DNA of 64,000 nt from Salinigranum salinum (GTDB lineage Archaea > Halobacteriota > Halobacteria > Halobacteriales > Haloferacaceae), in NCBI RefSeq assembly GCF_009176545.1, contig NZ_VTOJ01000002.1:1984001-2048000 (forward strand), given 5' to 3'. Numbering within the stretch: the stretch's first letter is position 1; every line of letters starts with the position of its first letter. The notes under the pieces are model-generated. The model made no database searches and was not told the DNA's origin. It saw only the letters and a program-made list of their open reading frames with translations. The translations under genes were made by a program, and so were the position numbers. Shown here one piece after another: positions 18,531-26,620 of this stretch.

Positions 18531-19379
18531 TCACGGCTCGTCGGTCTCGGCCGCGGCCGAGTCGATCGGTTCCGTGCGGTCGCCGACGAGGAAGTCGTCG
18601 GTGAACTCCGTCGCCCGGTCGCGGTGGCGCTCGAACGTCGCCTCCGCCCAGGCGACGGCAGCGTCGGTATCGTTGACGATGGCCCCTTTCAGGCGTCCGG
18701 TCTCGCTGTAGACGACGGCGGCGACCTGCGTCCCGTCGTCGGTGTCGACGATGAAGAGTTCGTACGGCAGGTCGGCGATCTCGTACGCCCGGTACCGGCC
18801 GGTCGCGGCCATCTCGTGGTGGGATTCGTAGTACAGGTCGCGGATGTGGTCTGCGAGGCTCTCGGCGTAGACGACCGACGCGCTGCCACCGCGTTCCGTG
18901 ACCATCCGGTGGAGCTCCGCGGAGGCGGCGGAGTCGTTGATGACGGTCGCACACGCCCGGAGCCGCGTCCCGGCGGCGATGAGCGCGGTCACCTCGTTCG
19001 CCGGGCGGCCCGTGGCGGGGGGTTCGCTCCGGTAGGCGGTCGCGCCGTCGAGCAGGTCGTGGTCGATCTCGACGTCGGAGGGGAGTTCGCGGAGGAGGTC
19101 ACCGAACTCCGCCACGTCGGTCGTCCGTTCGCAGAAGCGACGGTAGGAGTCGAACGCCAGCCGTCCGGCGAGCGTCGCCTCGGTCTGTCCCCCCTCGCGG
19201 CGCACGAGACCGTTTGTTTCGAACCGGCGGATCGTGCGGTCGACGGTCGAGCGCGACACGTCGAGTTCGTCCGTCAGCTCGCTCTTGTCGTAGGAGCCCT
19301 CGACGAGTATGCCCAGTGCGTCGGCCCGTCGACTCAACAGCTGACGGATGTTCGTCGCGTCGTCGTGCCCCCAGGGCAT
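18531..19379 (-). CDS. Winged-helix regulator with FilR1-like C-terminal domain
   Basis: A 282-residue regulator from ATG 19379. Residues ~10-75 form a winged helix (LTDELDVSRSTVDRTIRRFE is the recognition region). Residues ~120-260 form the alpha/beta sensor domain seen in FilR1/DUF1724-type archaeal regulators (ASVVYAESLADHIRDLYYES, LKGAIVNDTDAAVAWAE). Ligand and targets are unknown. It is paralogous to the broken gene just downstream. A strong TATA box lies 22 bases upstream, so its mRNA is probably leaderless. Confidence 0.65.
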   Translation of the reverse strand: MPWGHDDATNIRQLLSRRADALGILVEGSYDKSELTDELDVSRSTVDRTIRRFETNGLVRREGGQTEATLAGRLAFDSYRRFCERTTDVAEFGDLLRELPSDVEIDHDLLDGATAYRSEPPATGRPANEVTALIAAGTRLRACATVINDSAASAELHRMVTERGGSASVVYAESLADHIRDLYYESHHEMAATGRYRAYEIADLPYELFIVDTDDGTQVAAVVYSETGRLKGAIVNDTDAAVAWAEATFERHRDRATEFTDDFLVGDRTEPIDSAAAETDEP

Positions 19380-19400
19380 AATTCGCCACACGGAATCGAG

Positions 19401-19410
19401 TTATATATAA
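19401..19410 (-). promoter_or_regulatory. TATA box of the winged-helix regulator gene
   Basis: TTATATATAA is the strongest TATA element in this part of the window. It ends 22 bases before the ATG at 19379, the distance expected for a leaderless haloarchaeal transcript. Confidence 0.6.
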
Positions 19411-19516
19411 GTAAGGTCGGGCACCTCCCACGCCGCGGGGCACGGGAGATGGTAGTGGAGACGAGGAAAAGCGGCGATCGGAGACGGTCGGCGACGGGGC
19501 GAGCCCACGAACGCGC

Positions 19517-20767
19517 TTACACGCCGGTCGAGTACCGCAGAATGCCCGCGATGCCGCCGAAGGCGTCGTACAGCTGTTCGCCCTTCTCGAAGTCGGTCGA
19601 GATGAACTTGGTCTCGGTGCCGCGCTGTTCGGCGAGTTCCATCAGATACTCGATGGCGTCGGTTCGCTCCACCACTTCGGCCTCCGTGCCGTCGTCGCAG
19701 GTGTGATCGGGCGTCGAGTGGCGGCGGTCGACGAGTTCGTACTCGTCGGTGTCGCCGCAGTCGTAGACGACGACGTCCGAGCGGAGGTCCTCGGAGAGGA
19801 GGAGTCGATCGACGGAGCCCATCACGAGGTTCTGGCGGGTCGGCTCGAAGCCGTACGTCGCCTCGTCGCCGCGGTGGAGCTTCTCGAAGAACTCCTCCAT
19901 CTGTTTCTTGTCCTTGACGACCTCCTGGTCGGCGAGGACGTCCTGGCCGGCATCGACGAGGTCGTACAGGCCCGACTCGTCGGTGTAGGCGACGTCGAAC
20001 TTCCCGAGGACGAGGTCCTGAATCTCGTGGTGGAGGTAGTCGCCGTCGAGGAACTCGTCTTTCGTGGGGGAGGGCCCGCCCACGAGCACGCCGTCGAGGT
20101 CGTGGCGCTTCGGGACGAACAGGTCGTTGGCCATCTCCGCGACCTCCTGGTAGAAGTTGTCGATCGCCTCGAGGCGGAGGCGGGCGAACCGCTGGGCGGA
20201 CTGGCCACCTTTGCGCTGCTTGCCGGGGACGAGCGAGGAGGCGGATTTGACCGGCTCGACGCGCTTGCCCTTGAGCCAGCCGACGTTTGCCTCGCGGCGG
20301 TCGAGGACGATCAGGCCGAACAGCCCCTTGTCCATCAGCATCTCCTCTAACGGCTCGGTCAGAAACGCCGAGTCGCAGTGGTAGCGGAACGACTGGATCG
20401 GTTCGGGCGGGTTCTCCAGCGCCTTGGTGACCATGTCGGTCTGGCCGCCGCCGGAGTCGATCGCACCCGAGAAGAGCACCATCCCGTTGTCCGGCGGGTT
20501 CTTGTAGTAGCGCAGGCGGTCCTTGATGCTCGTCAGCGCGTCCTGGACCGCGGTGCGAGTCTGCTTGGACTTGATGTTGCTCGCTTCGGAGTGTTCCTGC
20601 GTGACGTGGGCGACGATGTCGGAGATCTGCTTGTCCGGGGGGACGTAGATCGAGACGAGCTGTGTCCCCGACCCCTCGTACTCTTTGAGGTCCTCGATGA
20701 CCTTCCGGAACTCGTACTTCCGGCGGTCCGAAGAGGCCTCCGTGTCGCTCTGTGTGTCCGATGCCAT
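19517..20767 (-). CDS. prf1: Peptide chain release factor aRF1
   Basis: A 416-residue archaeal class I release factor. Stop-codon recognition uses the NIKS loop (ASNIKSKQTR, about residues 65-74). Peptidyl-tRNA hydrolysis uses the GGQ motif (KQRKGGQSAQRFARLRLEA, about residues 183-201). The C-terminal domain 3 (YDCGDTDEYEL onward) would contact partner factors. The start at ATG 20767 follows the family's MASDxQ-type N-terminus, and the longer upstream frame is not conserved in character. A TATA-like GTTTAACC lies about 35 bases upstream. Confidence 0.95.
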   Translation of the reverse strand: MASDTQSDTEASSDRRKYEFRKVIEDLKEYEGSGTQLVSIYVPPDKQISDIVAHVTQEHSEASNIKSKQTRTAVQDALTSIKDRLRYYKNPPDNGMVLFSGAIDSGGGQTDMVTKALENPPEPIQSFRYHCDSAFLTEPLEEMLMDKGLFGLIVLDRREANVGWLKGKRVEPVKSASSLVPGKQRKGGQSAQRFARLRLEAIDNFYQEVAEMANDLFVPKRHDLDGVLVGGPSPTKDEFLDGDYLHHEIQDLVLGKFDVAYTDESGLYDLVDAGQDVLADQEVVKDKKQMEEFFEKLHRGDEATYGFEPTRQNLVMGSVDRLLLSEDLRSDVVVYDCGDTDEYELVDRRHSTPDHTCDDGTEAEVVERTDAIEYLMELAEQRGTETKFISTDFEKGEQLYDAFGGIAGILRYSTGV

Positions 20768-21099
20768 TGTGTTCTTGCGGGTGAGTTGACGACGAGGACG
20801 GTTAAACTCCCGCGTTCGAAGGTGGATGGTGTCGGGACGGAGTAGATGGATGGTGCTGGGCTGGAGTGGCATGACCCGCGACGAGATCAGGGACGGCCCC
20901 GAGCCCAGACGTCTCGGAAGTCCCACCCATTGCCGCTGGGAGAGTCGACGCGGGGGGACTGATAGGGGGTAGTGTGTGTTCTCGTACGCCCAGATGTGAT
21001 AGATTGATGACTATTTGAGAGCCGCCTGACCGATACAGAGGGTGTAGTCAGCAAAGGGACGCTGAATAGTAAAGTGGGTGATTTGTTGGATCGTCTGAA
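20768..21099. other. Intergenic region between prf1 and the cupin gene
   Basis: This stretch holds the prf1 promoter, a two-copy 24-base direct repeat and, from about 20950, an abrupt change to AT-richer sequence. No open frame with coding character was found. The compositional step probably marks the left edge of the 20.95-26.5 kb island. Confidence 0.4.
20823..20869. repeat. Imperfect 24-base tandem repeat upstream of prf1
   Basis: Two adjacent copies share TGGATGGTG followed by a GGGnnGGAGT-like tail (20823-20845 and 20847-20869). It lies upstream of the prf1 promoter. It may be a simple duplication or a binding-site pair; its role is unknown. Confidence 0.5.
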
Positions 21100-21642
21100 C
21101 TATTCTTCCCCATGCCATTGGCCAGCGTTCGGTCCCTCGACGACGCCTTCCTCCACTGAGAGGAACTTGAGGAGTGTCACGTCGTCCGGATTCGAGAGTG
21201 GGTCAGCACCGGCAGAGAGGAAGTACTTATTTGAATCGGGGAGGTAGGCGATCTCGGGCGTAATTGTGGTAGACATACACAGGTATCGGAGAGGTTCGTC
21301 GGACGAATTTATCACCTGTCGGGCATTGTCCTCACCGGTCGGGAGAGATACGTACATTCCGGCTTCTATCAGCTGTTCACCGTCTGGTGTTCGCAAGGAG
21401 CCGTTGCCTGAAAGGACGAACATGGCCTCCTCGTTTCCATAGTGATAGTGGTATGGTTGTGGTCGCTTCCCACTCGGCACTTCATAGAGCGTACAACCGA
21501 GTTTCTCGCCACCAGCTGCCTGTCCAATCCCTTTCCGTCGGTGGACGAGACGGCCACCACTATCCCGCTCAGTCCAGTCGACTTCGTCTATATGGACGAT
21601 TCCAATGTCGTTTTTCCGTTGATCCTCGTTTGTGGGACACAT
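21100..21642 (-). CDS. Cupin-domain protein
   Basis: A 180-residue single-domain cupin. Motif 1 is around YHYHYGNEEAMFVLSGNG, with the usual metal-binding His residues and Glu. The strand-rich second motif is weaker (DNARQVINSSDEPLRYLCMS). Such proteins are often annotated as sugar-phosphate isomerase-like or sensor cupins, and the reaction cannot be inferred. It is monocistronic in the AT-richer island. A TATA-like ATATAACATGATATA lies about 85 bases upstream. Confidence 0.7.
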   Translation of the reverse strand: MCPTNEDQRKNDIGIVHIDEVDWTERDSGGRLVHRRKGIGQAAGGEKLGCTLYEVPSGKRPQPYHYHYGNEEAMFVLSGNGSLRTPDGEQLIEAGMYVSLPTGEDNARQVINSSDEPLRYLCMSTTITPEIAYLPDSNKYFLSAGADPLSNPDDVTLLKFLSVEEGVVEGPNAGQWHGEE

Positions 21643-21975
21643 AGATGCCTCCAGTACCTCCCCAACCGGCCCCGTTCGCGCCGTTTCGTCGCATGGAGCA
21701 CCAACCGTACAATTAGTCTATATCATGTTATATGTTACCATGATCGTTGACGCCCTCAGAACATCTCGCTAGGAGGTATTGACCGATACGCGCCCTCTAT
21801 TCATCAGACAGCTACTGACAGATCGACAGTTGATTGCTGATTGCTTGATGCATACAGAGCATGAGTGCACCAGAAATCCAGTTCGGGGGTTATCTTGATA
21901 TGTTGACTTGCTCCACGTGCGTCGCGTTCCGTCCTTAGTGCAGGTCGCACGGAGTCTGACGCCAATCTGAATCGC
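21643..21975. other. Intergenic region upstream of the cupin gene
   Basis: AT-rich sequence holding the cupin promoter (around 21720-21735) and no convincing reading frame. A small ATGC/GCAT dyad near 21850-21865 was noted. No transposon end was recognised. Confidence 0.35.
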
Positions 21976-22635
21976 CTAGAATAACCGTTCTATGGCCTTT
22001 TCGAGAGAGATTTCCCGATACGATTGCGATATCCGGTCCTGTTGACCTGATTGAAACCGGAGACTGTCTTTTGGAGGCGGATTGATCATTGAATCAGCAG
22101 TCGATTCGAACCAGTCCGTGACTGGCTGGCGAGGGACTGAAATCTCGAATCCGTCATCGTCGAGGAGACCCGATGGATCGTATAGATACACATGTTCGAT
22201 GGTTCGTTCCGCGCTGCGTCGGGTGATGTCTTCGATTTCCGGATGCTTCTGCGATCTATCCGGCACCAATAGAACGGATATGGCTCGATCGTTCACAGCC
22301 CGAAGAATGGTTTCAGCCTCAGCTGCTACTTCGACGTTCTTGTGGTCGGGATAGACATCGAACATGCGGTAATCCGCTGGGTCGGTTGTCGCCTGAAACG
22401 TGTAGAAATCGGGGTACTCGAAGAACTCGTCCTTGCACTCCCTGAGGGTGTCGTAGAACTCGATCACACATGAGAGGAGGAAGTTCGCGGCCCCCAATCC
22501 TTCGTCCGCAGAACCCATCACGACGCCGACCCGGTCATCTATCGTGATTTCGGACATCACCTCGTTCCGATTAACGGTTTGCCCCTCGGTCTGGTAACGA
22601 AAGTCGCCAGCACTGAGATCGTGAAGCGTGTGCAT
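21976..22635 (-). CDS. Hypothetical protein of the SUI1/HxlR gene group
   Basis: A 219-residue protein with no recognised family. The middle part alternates strands and helices (VGVVMGSADEGLGAANFLLS; AISVLLVPDRSQ), suggesting an alpha/beta fold. No membrane segment or zinc site is evident. It starts 20 bases after the SUI1-like gene, so the two are probably cotranscribed with the HxlR regulator gene. An ATG at 22557 (MSEITIDDRVGV) is a possible shorter start. Confidence 0.5.
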   Translation of the reverse strand: MHTLHDLSAGDFRYQTEGQTVNRNEVMSEITIDDRVGVVMGSADEGLGAANFLLSCVIEFYDTLRECKDEFFEYPDFYTFQATTDPADYRMFDVYPDHKNVEVAAEAETILRAVNDRAISVLLVPDRSQKHPEIEDITRRSAERTIEHVYLYDPSGLLDDDGFEISVPRQPVTDWFESTADSMINPPPKDSLRFQSGQQDRISQSYREISLEKAIERLF

Positions 22636-22655
22636 CCTTCAGTCCACTCCCCGCA

Positions 22656-22949
22656 TTATCCCGTTATCTGGTAGCCGCGTTCGGTCAGCAGATCTCGAAT
22701 GCGGACCTCGTGATCGCCCTGGATTTCAATATGCCCTTCCTTCACGGTCCCACCGGTCCCCAGCGCGGACTTCAGCTCGGAGGCGAGCGATTCCGGTTCA
22801 ACTGAATCGTCGAAGCCCGCGATAACGACCATGTGCTTTCCATACCGGCGTTCCTCGGTTCGTATCGTCAACGCCTGGGTCGCCCGGTCTAGGTCCGCCG
22901 ATGGGTCATCCGGGATATCGAGGCCGTCGAAGGGATCGTTCCCGGCCAC
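22656..22949 (-). CDS. SUI1/aIF1-like translation factor
   Basis: A 97-residue protein of the SUI1 family. The core reads LTIRTEERRYGKHMVVIAGF, then KSALGTGGTVKEGHIEIQGD, matching the YciH/aIF1 beta-sheet with its GGT turn. These proteins monitor start-codon selection on the small ribosomal subunit, and extra copies occur in haloarchaea. The GTG at 22949 gives the family-like start (M)AGNDPFDGL just after the HxlR stop. An upstream GTG at 22976 would overlap that gene. Confidence 0.75.
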   Translation of the reverse strand: MAGNDPFDGLDIPDDPSADLDRATQALTIRTEERRYGKHMVVIAGFDDSVEPESLASELKSALGTGGTVKEGHIEIQGDHEVRIRDLLTERGYQITG

Positions 22950-22954
22950 GGTGG

Positions 22955-23308
22955 TTAGGCCCAGGCCCCGCCCCACTCGTCGAGGGCGTCGAACACCGGA
23001 CAGAGCGCGTCGCCCTTCTCGGTGAGGGTGTAGTAGCTGGCAACTGGCGCTTCGAACTCCTTGCGGTTCTCCACGAGCCCGTCTTCTTGGAGGTCCTCAA
23101 GCACACGCGATAGGGTGTACGAACTTGCGCCCGTGGAGTGCTTGAGCTCGTTGAAGCGCTTCTCGCCCTCGCGGAGGTCGTCGAGGATGATGAGTTTCCA
23201 CTCCGATCCCATCTCCTCGACGGCCCGCACGACGTTGCAGACCTCGGGGTTCTGGCGTTCCTTCTCCGTTTCCTCGTCGGCTTTTGGGGGTTGTGATTGG
23301 GTGTCCAT
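22955..23308 (-). CDS. HxlR-family winged-helix regulator, likely redox-sensing
   Basis: A 117-residue HxlR protein from ATG 23308. The family core is clear: NPEVCNVVRAVEEMGSEWKL, the recognition helix FNELKHSTGASSYTLSRVLE and the wing VASYYTLTEKGDAL. Cys residues at about 25 and 104 recall the thiol switches of YodB, CatR and HypR. It is divergent from an SDR-DoxX-VOC-TRIC set and shares a palindromic TATA (CTATATAA) region with the opposite strand, so autoregulation is likely. Confidence 0.85.
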   Translation of the reverse strand: MDTQSQPPKADEETEKERQNPEVCNVVRAVEEMGSEWKLIILDDLREGEKRFNELKHSTGASSYTLSRVLEDLQEDGLVENRKEFEAPVASYYTLTEKGDALCPVFDALDEWGGAWA

Positions 23309-23345
23309 TACCTGGTTACACATATGTTCGCGGAACTATATAACG

Positions 23346-23359
23346 GTTTGGTTACAAAC
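23346..23359. promoter_or_regulatory. Candidate HxlR operator, copy 1
   Basis: GTTTG-GTTA-CAAAC is a perfect 5-4-5 inverted repeat placed directly downstream of the TATA-like CTATATAAC (23336-23344) and upstream of the ATG at 23371. Occupation would block a rightward transcript. Confidence 0.5.
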
Positions 23360-23370
23360 TACGTAATGCA

Positions 23371-23508
23371 ATGGAACTTGCAAACCAATCGGCCCAAGAC
23401 AGTGAAAGCGCAGTCATCGAACACCACGAGTTCTACCTCCCGGCGATGCCTCCGCGTCGGGTGGTTAGCTACCTCCAGCGGTTCTTTGCGAGACTCAACC
23501 ACATCTAG
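23371..23508 (+). CDS. Short ORF behind the duplicated promoter (45 codons)
   Basis: It encodes 45 residues starting MELANQSAQDSE and ending YLQRFFARLNHI. The first codons and the whole preceding promoter match the start of the SDR gene at 23723 (MKLANQ). After six codons the two diverge. It could be a real small protein of the regulon or the stump of a deleted first operon gene. No family was recognised. Confidence 0.35.
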   Translation: MELANQSAQDSESAVIEHHEFYLPAMPPRRVVSYLQRFFARLNHI

Positions 23509-23697
23509 AACGGATCGCCCTCTCCGCTGAATCGGCCCCTCAATATGTTTCCCGACATCACCTCTGCCTGAGGACACCCCACCTGTTTCCTTCTGGCGAA
23601 TGCTTAGATGAGAACCTCGTATAGCATGGGACAGCTCAAGCGGTGAGAGTTGGGTCTGGATTACCTGGTCACACTCCTATTAGCGGAATTATATATG

Positions 23698-23713
23698 GGT
23701 TGGCATACAAACC
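23698..23713. promoter_or_regulatory. Candidate HxlR operator, copy 2
   Basis: GGTTGG-CATA-CAAACC is an inverted repeat with one mismatch per arm pair, at the same place relative to TATA (TTATATAT, 23689-23696) and ATG as copy 1. It precedes the SDR operon. Confidence 0.45.
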
Positions 23714-23722
23714 TGATATGCA

Positions 23723-24412
23723 ATGAAACTTGCAAACCAAACGGTTCTGGTGACCGGGGCGGCCGGGAACCTTGGACCCTACGTAATCTCACGGTTGCTT
23801 GACGACGGTGCCGAAGTCATCGGCACCTACCTGAGCGACTCGGACTTGAATACCGACGAATACCCCGAAGCGGTAACCTACTACCAGGCCGATCTCACCG
23901 ACCAGGTGGCCGTCGAATCCCTCGCCGAGACCGTCAACGCTGACCATGGCGGCGTGGACCACATCGTCGGGCTGGCTGGCGGGTTCTCGATGGGTGGCAT
24001 CGATGACACCGACGCTGCGGCCTTCGAGGCCGCGTTGAGCCGTCACGCGACGACCGCCTTCCTCACCGTCCGGGCGTTCGCCGACCAACTCGATGACCGA
24101 AGCGGCATCGTACTGTTCAGCTCCGATCGGGCGATCGACGCGACTGCCGGAACCCTCGCCTACAACGTTGGCAAGGGAGCGGTCAGAACGCTAGCCGAGT
24201 CCCTCAACGAGGAGTTGGATGCCCGTGTCAATGCCGTCGCGCCGTTCCTCATCGACGTTCCTGGGAACCGAGAGGCAATGCCGGACGCGGACTTCTCCGA
24301 GTGGACGGCTGCGGAGGCCGTCGCCGACGAAGTGCTTCACCAGCTCACTAACGAAGGGGTGGCTGGACAGACCATCCGAATGACCGGCGGCCAGCCGGAG
24401 GTGGCCACCTAA
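23723..24412 (+). CDS. Short-chain dehydrogenase/reductase
   Basis: A 229-residue classical SDR. The NAD(P)-binding TGAAGNLG motif is at residues 11-18. The catalytic YNVGK (YxxxK) is at about residue 152, preceded by the Ser region VLFSSDRA. The substrate is unknown. Its place next to DoxX and a CatE-like dioxygenase under an HxlR regulator suggests reduction of a quinone or reactive carbonyl. Its stop overlaps the atg of the DoxX gene. Confidence 0.82.
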   Translation: MKLANQTVLVTGAAGNLGPYVISRLLDDGAEVIGTYLSDSDLNTDEYPEAVTYYQADLTDQVAVESLAETVNADHGGVDHIVGLAGGFSMGGIDDTDAAAFEAALSRHATTAFLTVRAFADQLDDRSGIVLFSSDRAIDATAGTLAYNVGKGAVRTLAESLNEELDARVNAVAPFLIDVPGNREAMPDADFSEWTAAEAVADEVLHQLTNEGVAGQTIRMTGGQPEVAT

Positions 24413-24831
24413 TGGCGATCGAAACGACCGTCGGCGGCATCGCGTTCCTTATCGGACGGGTGCTGTTCGGCGCGGTCCTCGGGTTCATGGGGTTCAACCA
24501 CTTCACGCAACTCGACGGGATGAGCGGGTACGCCGAGGCCAAGGGTGTTCCCTTCCCGCGGCTCGGTGTCGTCGCCTCCGGAATGTTGCTCGTCTTCGGT
24601 GGCGTGGCCATCGTGCTGGGCGTTTACCCACTCCTCGGCGCGGCCGCCATCGCCCTGTTCCTGCTCGTCTCCACGCCGATGATGCACGACTTCTGGGCGT
24701 TCGACGACCCCGAGCAGCAGCAGGCCGAGATGTCGAACTTCCTGAAGAACTCGGCACTCTTCGGGGCAGCACTCCTGATCATCGCCATCGGCGGGACGGC
24801 CTGGCCGTACGCACTAAACATCGGCCTCTAA
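24412..24831 (+). CDS. DoxX-family membrane protein
   Basis: A 139-residue protein with four membrane helices (about residues 8-28, 50-72, 75-90 and 110-135) and the DoxX hallmark FGAVLGFMGFNHF near the N-terminus. Bacillus CatD, encoded with the dioxygenase CatE, belongs to the same superfamily. It may pass electrons between quinones and thiols. It is coupled to the SDR upstream and followed by the VOC gene after 10 bases. Confidence 0.82.
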   Translation: MAIETTVGGIAFLIGRVLFGAVLGFMGFNHFTQLDGMSGYAEAKGVPFPRLGVVASGMLLVFGGVAIVLGVYPLLGAAAIALFLLVSTPMMHDFWAFDDPEQQQAEMSNFLKNSALFGAALLIIAIGGTAWPYALNIGL

Positions 24832-24841
24832 GGAGCCAAGA

Positions 24842-25717
24842 GTGACCACGCACGCCAACCCAGAGGAAGCTAATCCGCTCCCGAATGGGACCCGTATCGG
24901 CCGAACGGCGCTCCGCGTCGCTGACCTCGACGAATTGACCGAGTTCTATCGAGCAGTGGTGGGCCTGGAAGTGCTCCGCACTGGAGATACGGCGTCGGTT
25001 CTCGGTAGTGATGGGACCCCTCTCCTCGTTCTGGAGGGCGAGGAAGCCCTCCCAGCCCGACATCGATCGAGGGCAGGGCTCTACCACAACGCGTTCAGAG
25101 TTCCCTCACGTGAGGCACTGGGTGATGCGTTGGCTCGGGTCCGTGATCGCTGGCATCTAGGTGGTGCCTCCGACCACTGGGTCAGCGAGGCGCTCTACCT
25201 CACCGACCCCGAGGGCAATGGCATCGAGATCTACCGTGACTTCCCACGGGACGAGTGGCCCATCACCGAGGAGGGTCGCGTTCGGATCAGCACGGAGCCG
25301 CTCGACCTCACGCCAATCGAAGCTGCTGCTACCGGTGACAGCACGGTCCCGCCGGGAACGGATATCGGCCATGTCCATCTGGAAGTAAGCTCTCTGGAGG
25401 ATTTCCGAGAGTTCTACGTGGAGACGCTCGGCTTCGAGCTGCAAACGTCGCTGCCCGCCGCCTCCTTCGTTTCGGCTGGCGGGTACCACCACCATATCGG
25501 GGCCAACACCTGGCACCATCGGACCACACCGAATGACGGGCGAGGACTGGCGTGGGTCGAGCTCGTGGTCCCGGATACGGCGACACTCGATGCGGTCCGT
25601 GATCGGCTTGCGACTCGTGAGATTCCAATCGCTGACCGGAACGAGGGGATCGAAGTCACCGGTCCGGACGGCATCACCATTCGACTGCAGGTAGAATCAT
25701 CAAACAGGCTGCTGTAG
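24842..25717 (+). CDS. CatE-like VOC protein (ring-cleaving dioxygenase family)
   Basis: A 291-residue protein made of two vicinal-oxygen-chelate modules, starting at GTG 24842. It closely recalls Bacillus CatE/YfiE: GLYHNAF in module 1, SEALYLTDPEGNGIEIYRD, then GHVHLEVSSL and SAGGYHHHIGANTWH in module 2. CatE opens catechol rings using non-haem iron. The last VOC strand here ends ITIRLQ, so the usual Glu ligand at that point is not obvious and activity is uncertain. It is third in the HxlR-linked operon. Confidence 0.78.
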   Translation: MTTHANPEEANPLPNGTRIGRTALRVADLDELTEFYRAVVGLEVLRTGDTASVLGSDGTPLLVLEGEEALPARHRSRAGLYHNAFRVPSREALGDALARVRDRWHLGGASDHWVSEALYLTDPEGNGIEIYRDFPRDEWPITEEGRVRISTEPLDLTPIEAAATGDSTVPPGTDIGHVHLEVSSLEDFREFYVETLGFELQTSLPAASFVSAGGYHHHIGANTWHHRTTPNDGRGLAWVELVVPDTATLDAVRDRLATREIPIADRNEGIEVTGPDGITIRLQVESSNRLL

Positions 25718-25726
25718 AGCCCTCTA

Positions 25727-26368
25727 ATGGTCGAGAACGTCCTCACGGCCCTCTTCGGCGATCCGTTTGCCGTGATGAACACCATCGGCTTGGTCGCGTT
25801 TGCGTTCGTGGGGTCATCGAAGGCAATACGTGAGGAGTTCGATGTCTTCGGCATCACCATCGTTGGGTTGGCGATGGCGTTCGCTGGAGGTGTGACACGC
25901 GATCTCCTCGTCACCCGCGTCCCACTAGCCCTTCAGTCACCGATCGAGATCATTCTGGGGCTCCTCGGCGTGGGGTTGGCCATCGCGCTGGGCGTCGTCT
26001 TCAATGCGCCAGAGACGCATCCGATCACGATCGTCGCGGATGCTATCGGTCTCGCATCCTTCACCACGGCCGGGGCGATTGTGGCAACGACGGCCGGTTT
26101 CCCCGTCTTCGGTATCGTCGCCATCGGCACTATCAACGCCGTTGGCGGTGGTGCGTTCGCGGATATTCTCCTCGACCGGTCACCGTTCATCCTCTTCGAG
26201 GATTTCTACGCCACCTGTGCGGTTTTGGGCGCGAGCGCGTACTGGTTCGTTGGAACCTTCGGAGCCGCCGGGAGCGTGGCTGCCGTGACGTGTTCGGCTG
26301 CGGCCGTGGTGACTCGATTAGCAGCAGTTTCCTACGATTGGACTCTTCCAACTGTGAATGACATGTAG
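25727..26368 (+). CDS. TRIC-type (UPF0126) cation channel
   Basis: A 213-residue membrane protein with about seven helices in two inverted halves. The family signatures GLVAFAFVGSSKAIRE and AGGVTRDLL are in the first half, and INAVGGGAFADILLDR in the second. Prokaryotic TRIC homologues conduct potassium. It follows the VOC gene by nine bases and is probably the last gene of the operon. Why an ion channel would belong with detoxification genes is unclear. Confidence 0.8.
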   Translation: MVENVLTALFGDPFAVMNTIGLVAFAFVGSSKAIREEFDVFGITIVGLAMAFAGGVTRDLLVTRVPLALQSPIEIILGLLGVGLAIALGVVFNAPETHPITIVADAIGLASFTTAGAIVATTAGFPVFGIVAIGTINAVGGGAFADILLDRSPFILFEDFYATCAVLGASAYWFVGTFGAAGSVAAVTCSAAAVVTRLAAVSYDWTLPTVNDM

Positions 26369-26620
26369 CCACAAGAAAGGAATCACTCACCTATCTCCCC
26401 TTGCAAGATATGCGCTGTGTATCTCGCACACTGCATCTGCCAACTACTGGAGATGATTCGCGAAAAGCTATGGACTATTTCATGATCCCTATGAAAGGGG
26501 CAAGGTGAGGTGAGTTCGGGGCACCTCGTTACCTGATCGACACACGTCCGAGCGGGGGATCGAAACGACGCCACGACCCCGAACGTCCGCCCGATCGTCC
26601 TCCTCGACGACCCACGCGAC

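Noticed and set aside
26369..26620. Possible insertion-sequence remnant between the TRIC and ComB-like genes
   Set aside because: A TGTATCTCGCACA string recurs near 53390, but no inverted ends, target duplication or transposase trace could be recognised.
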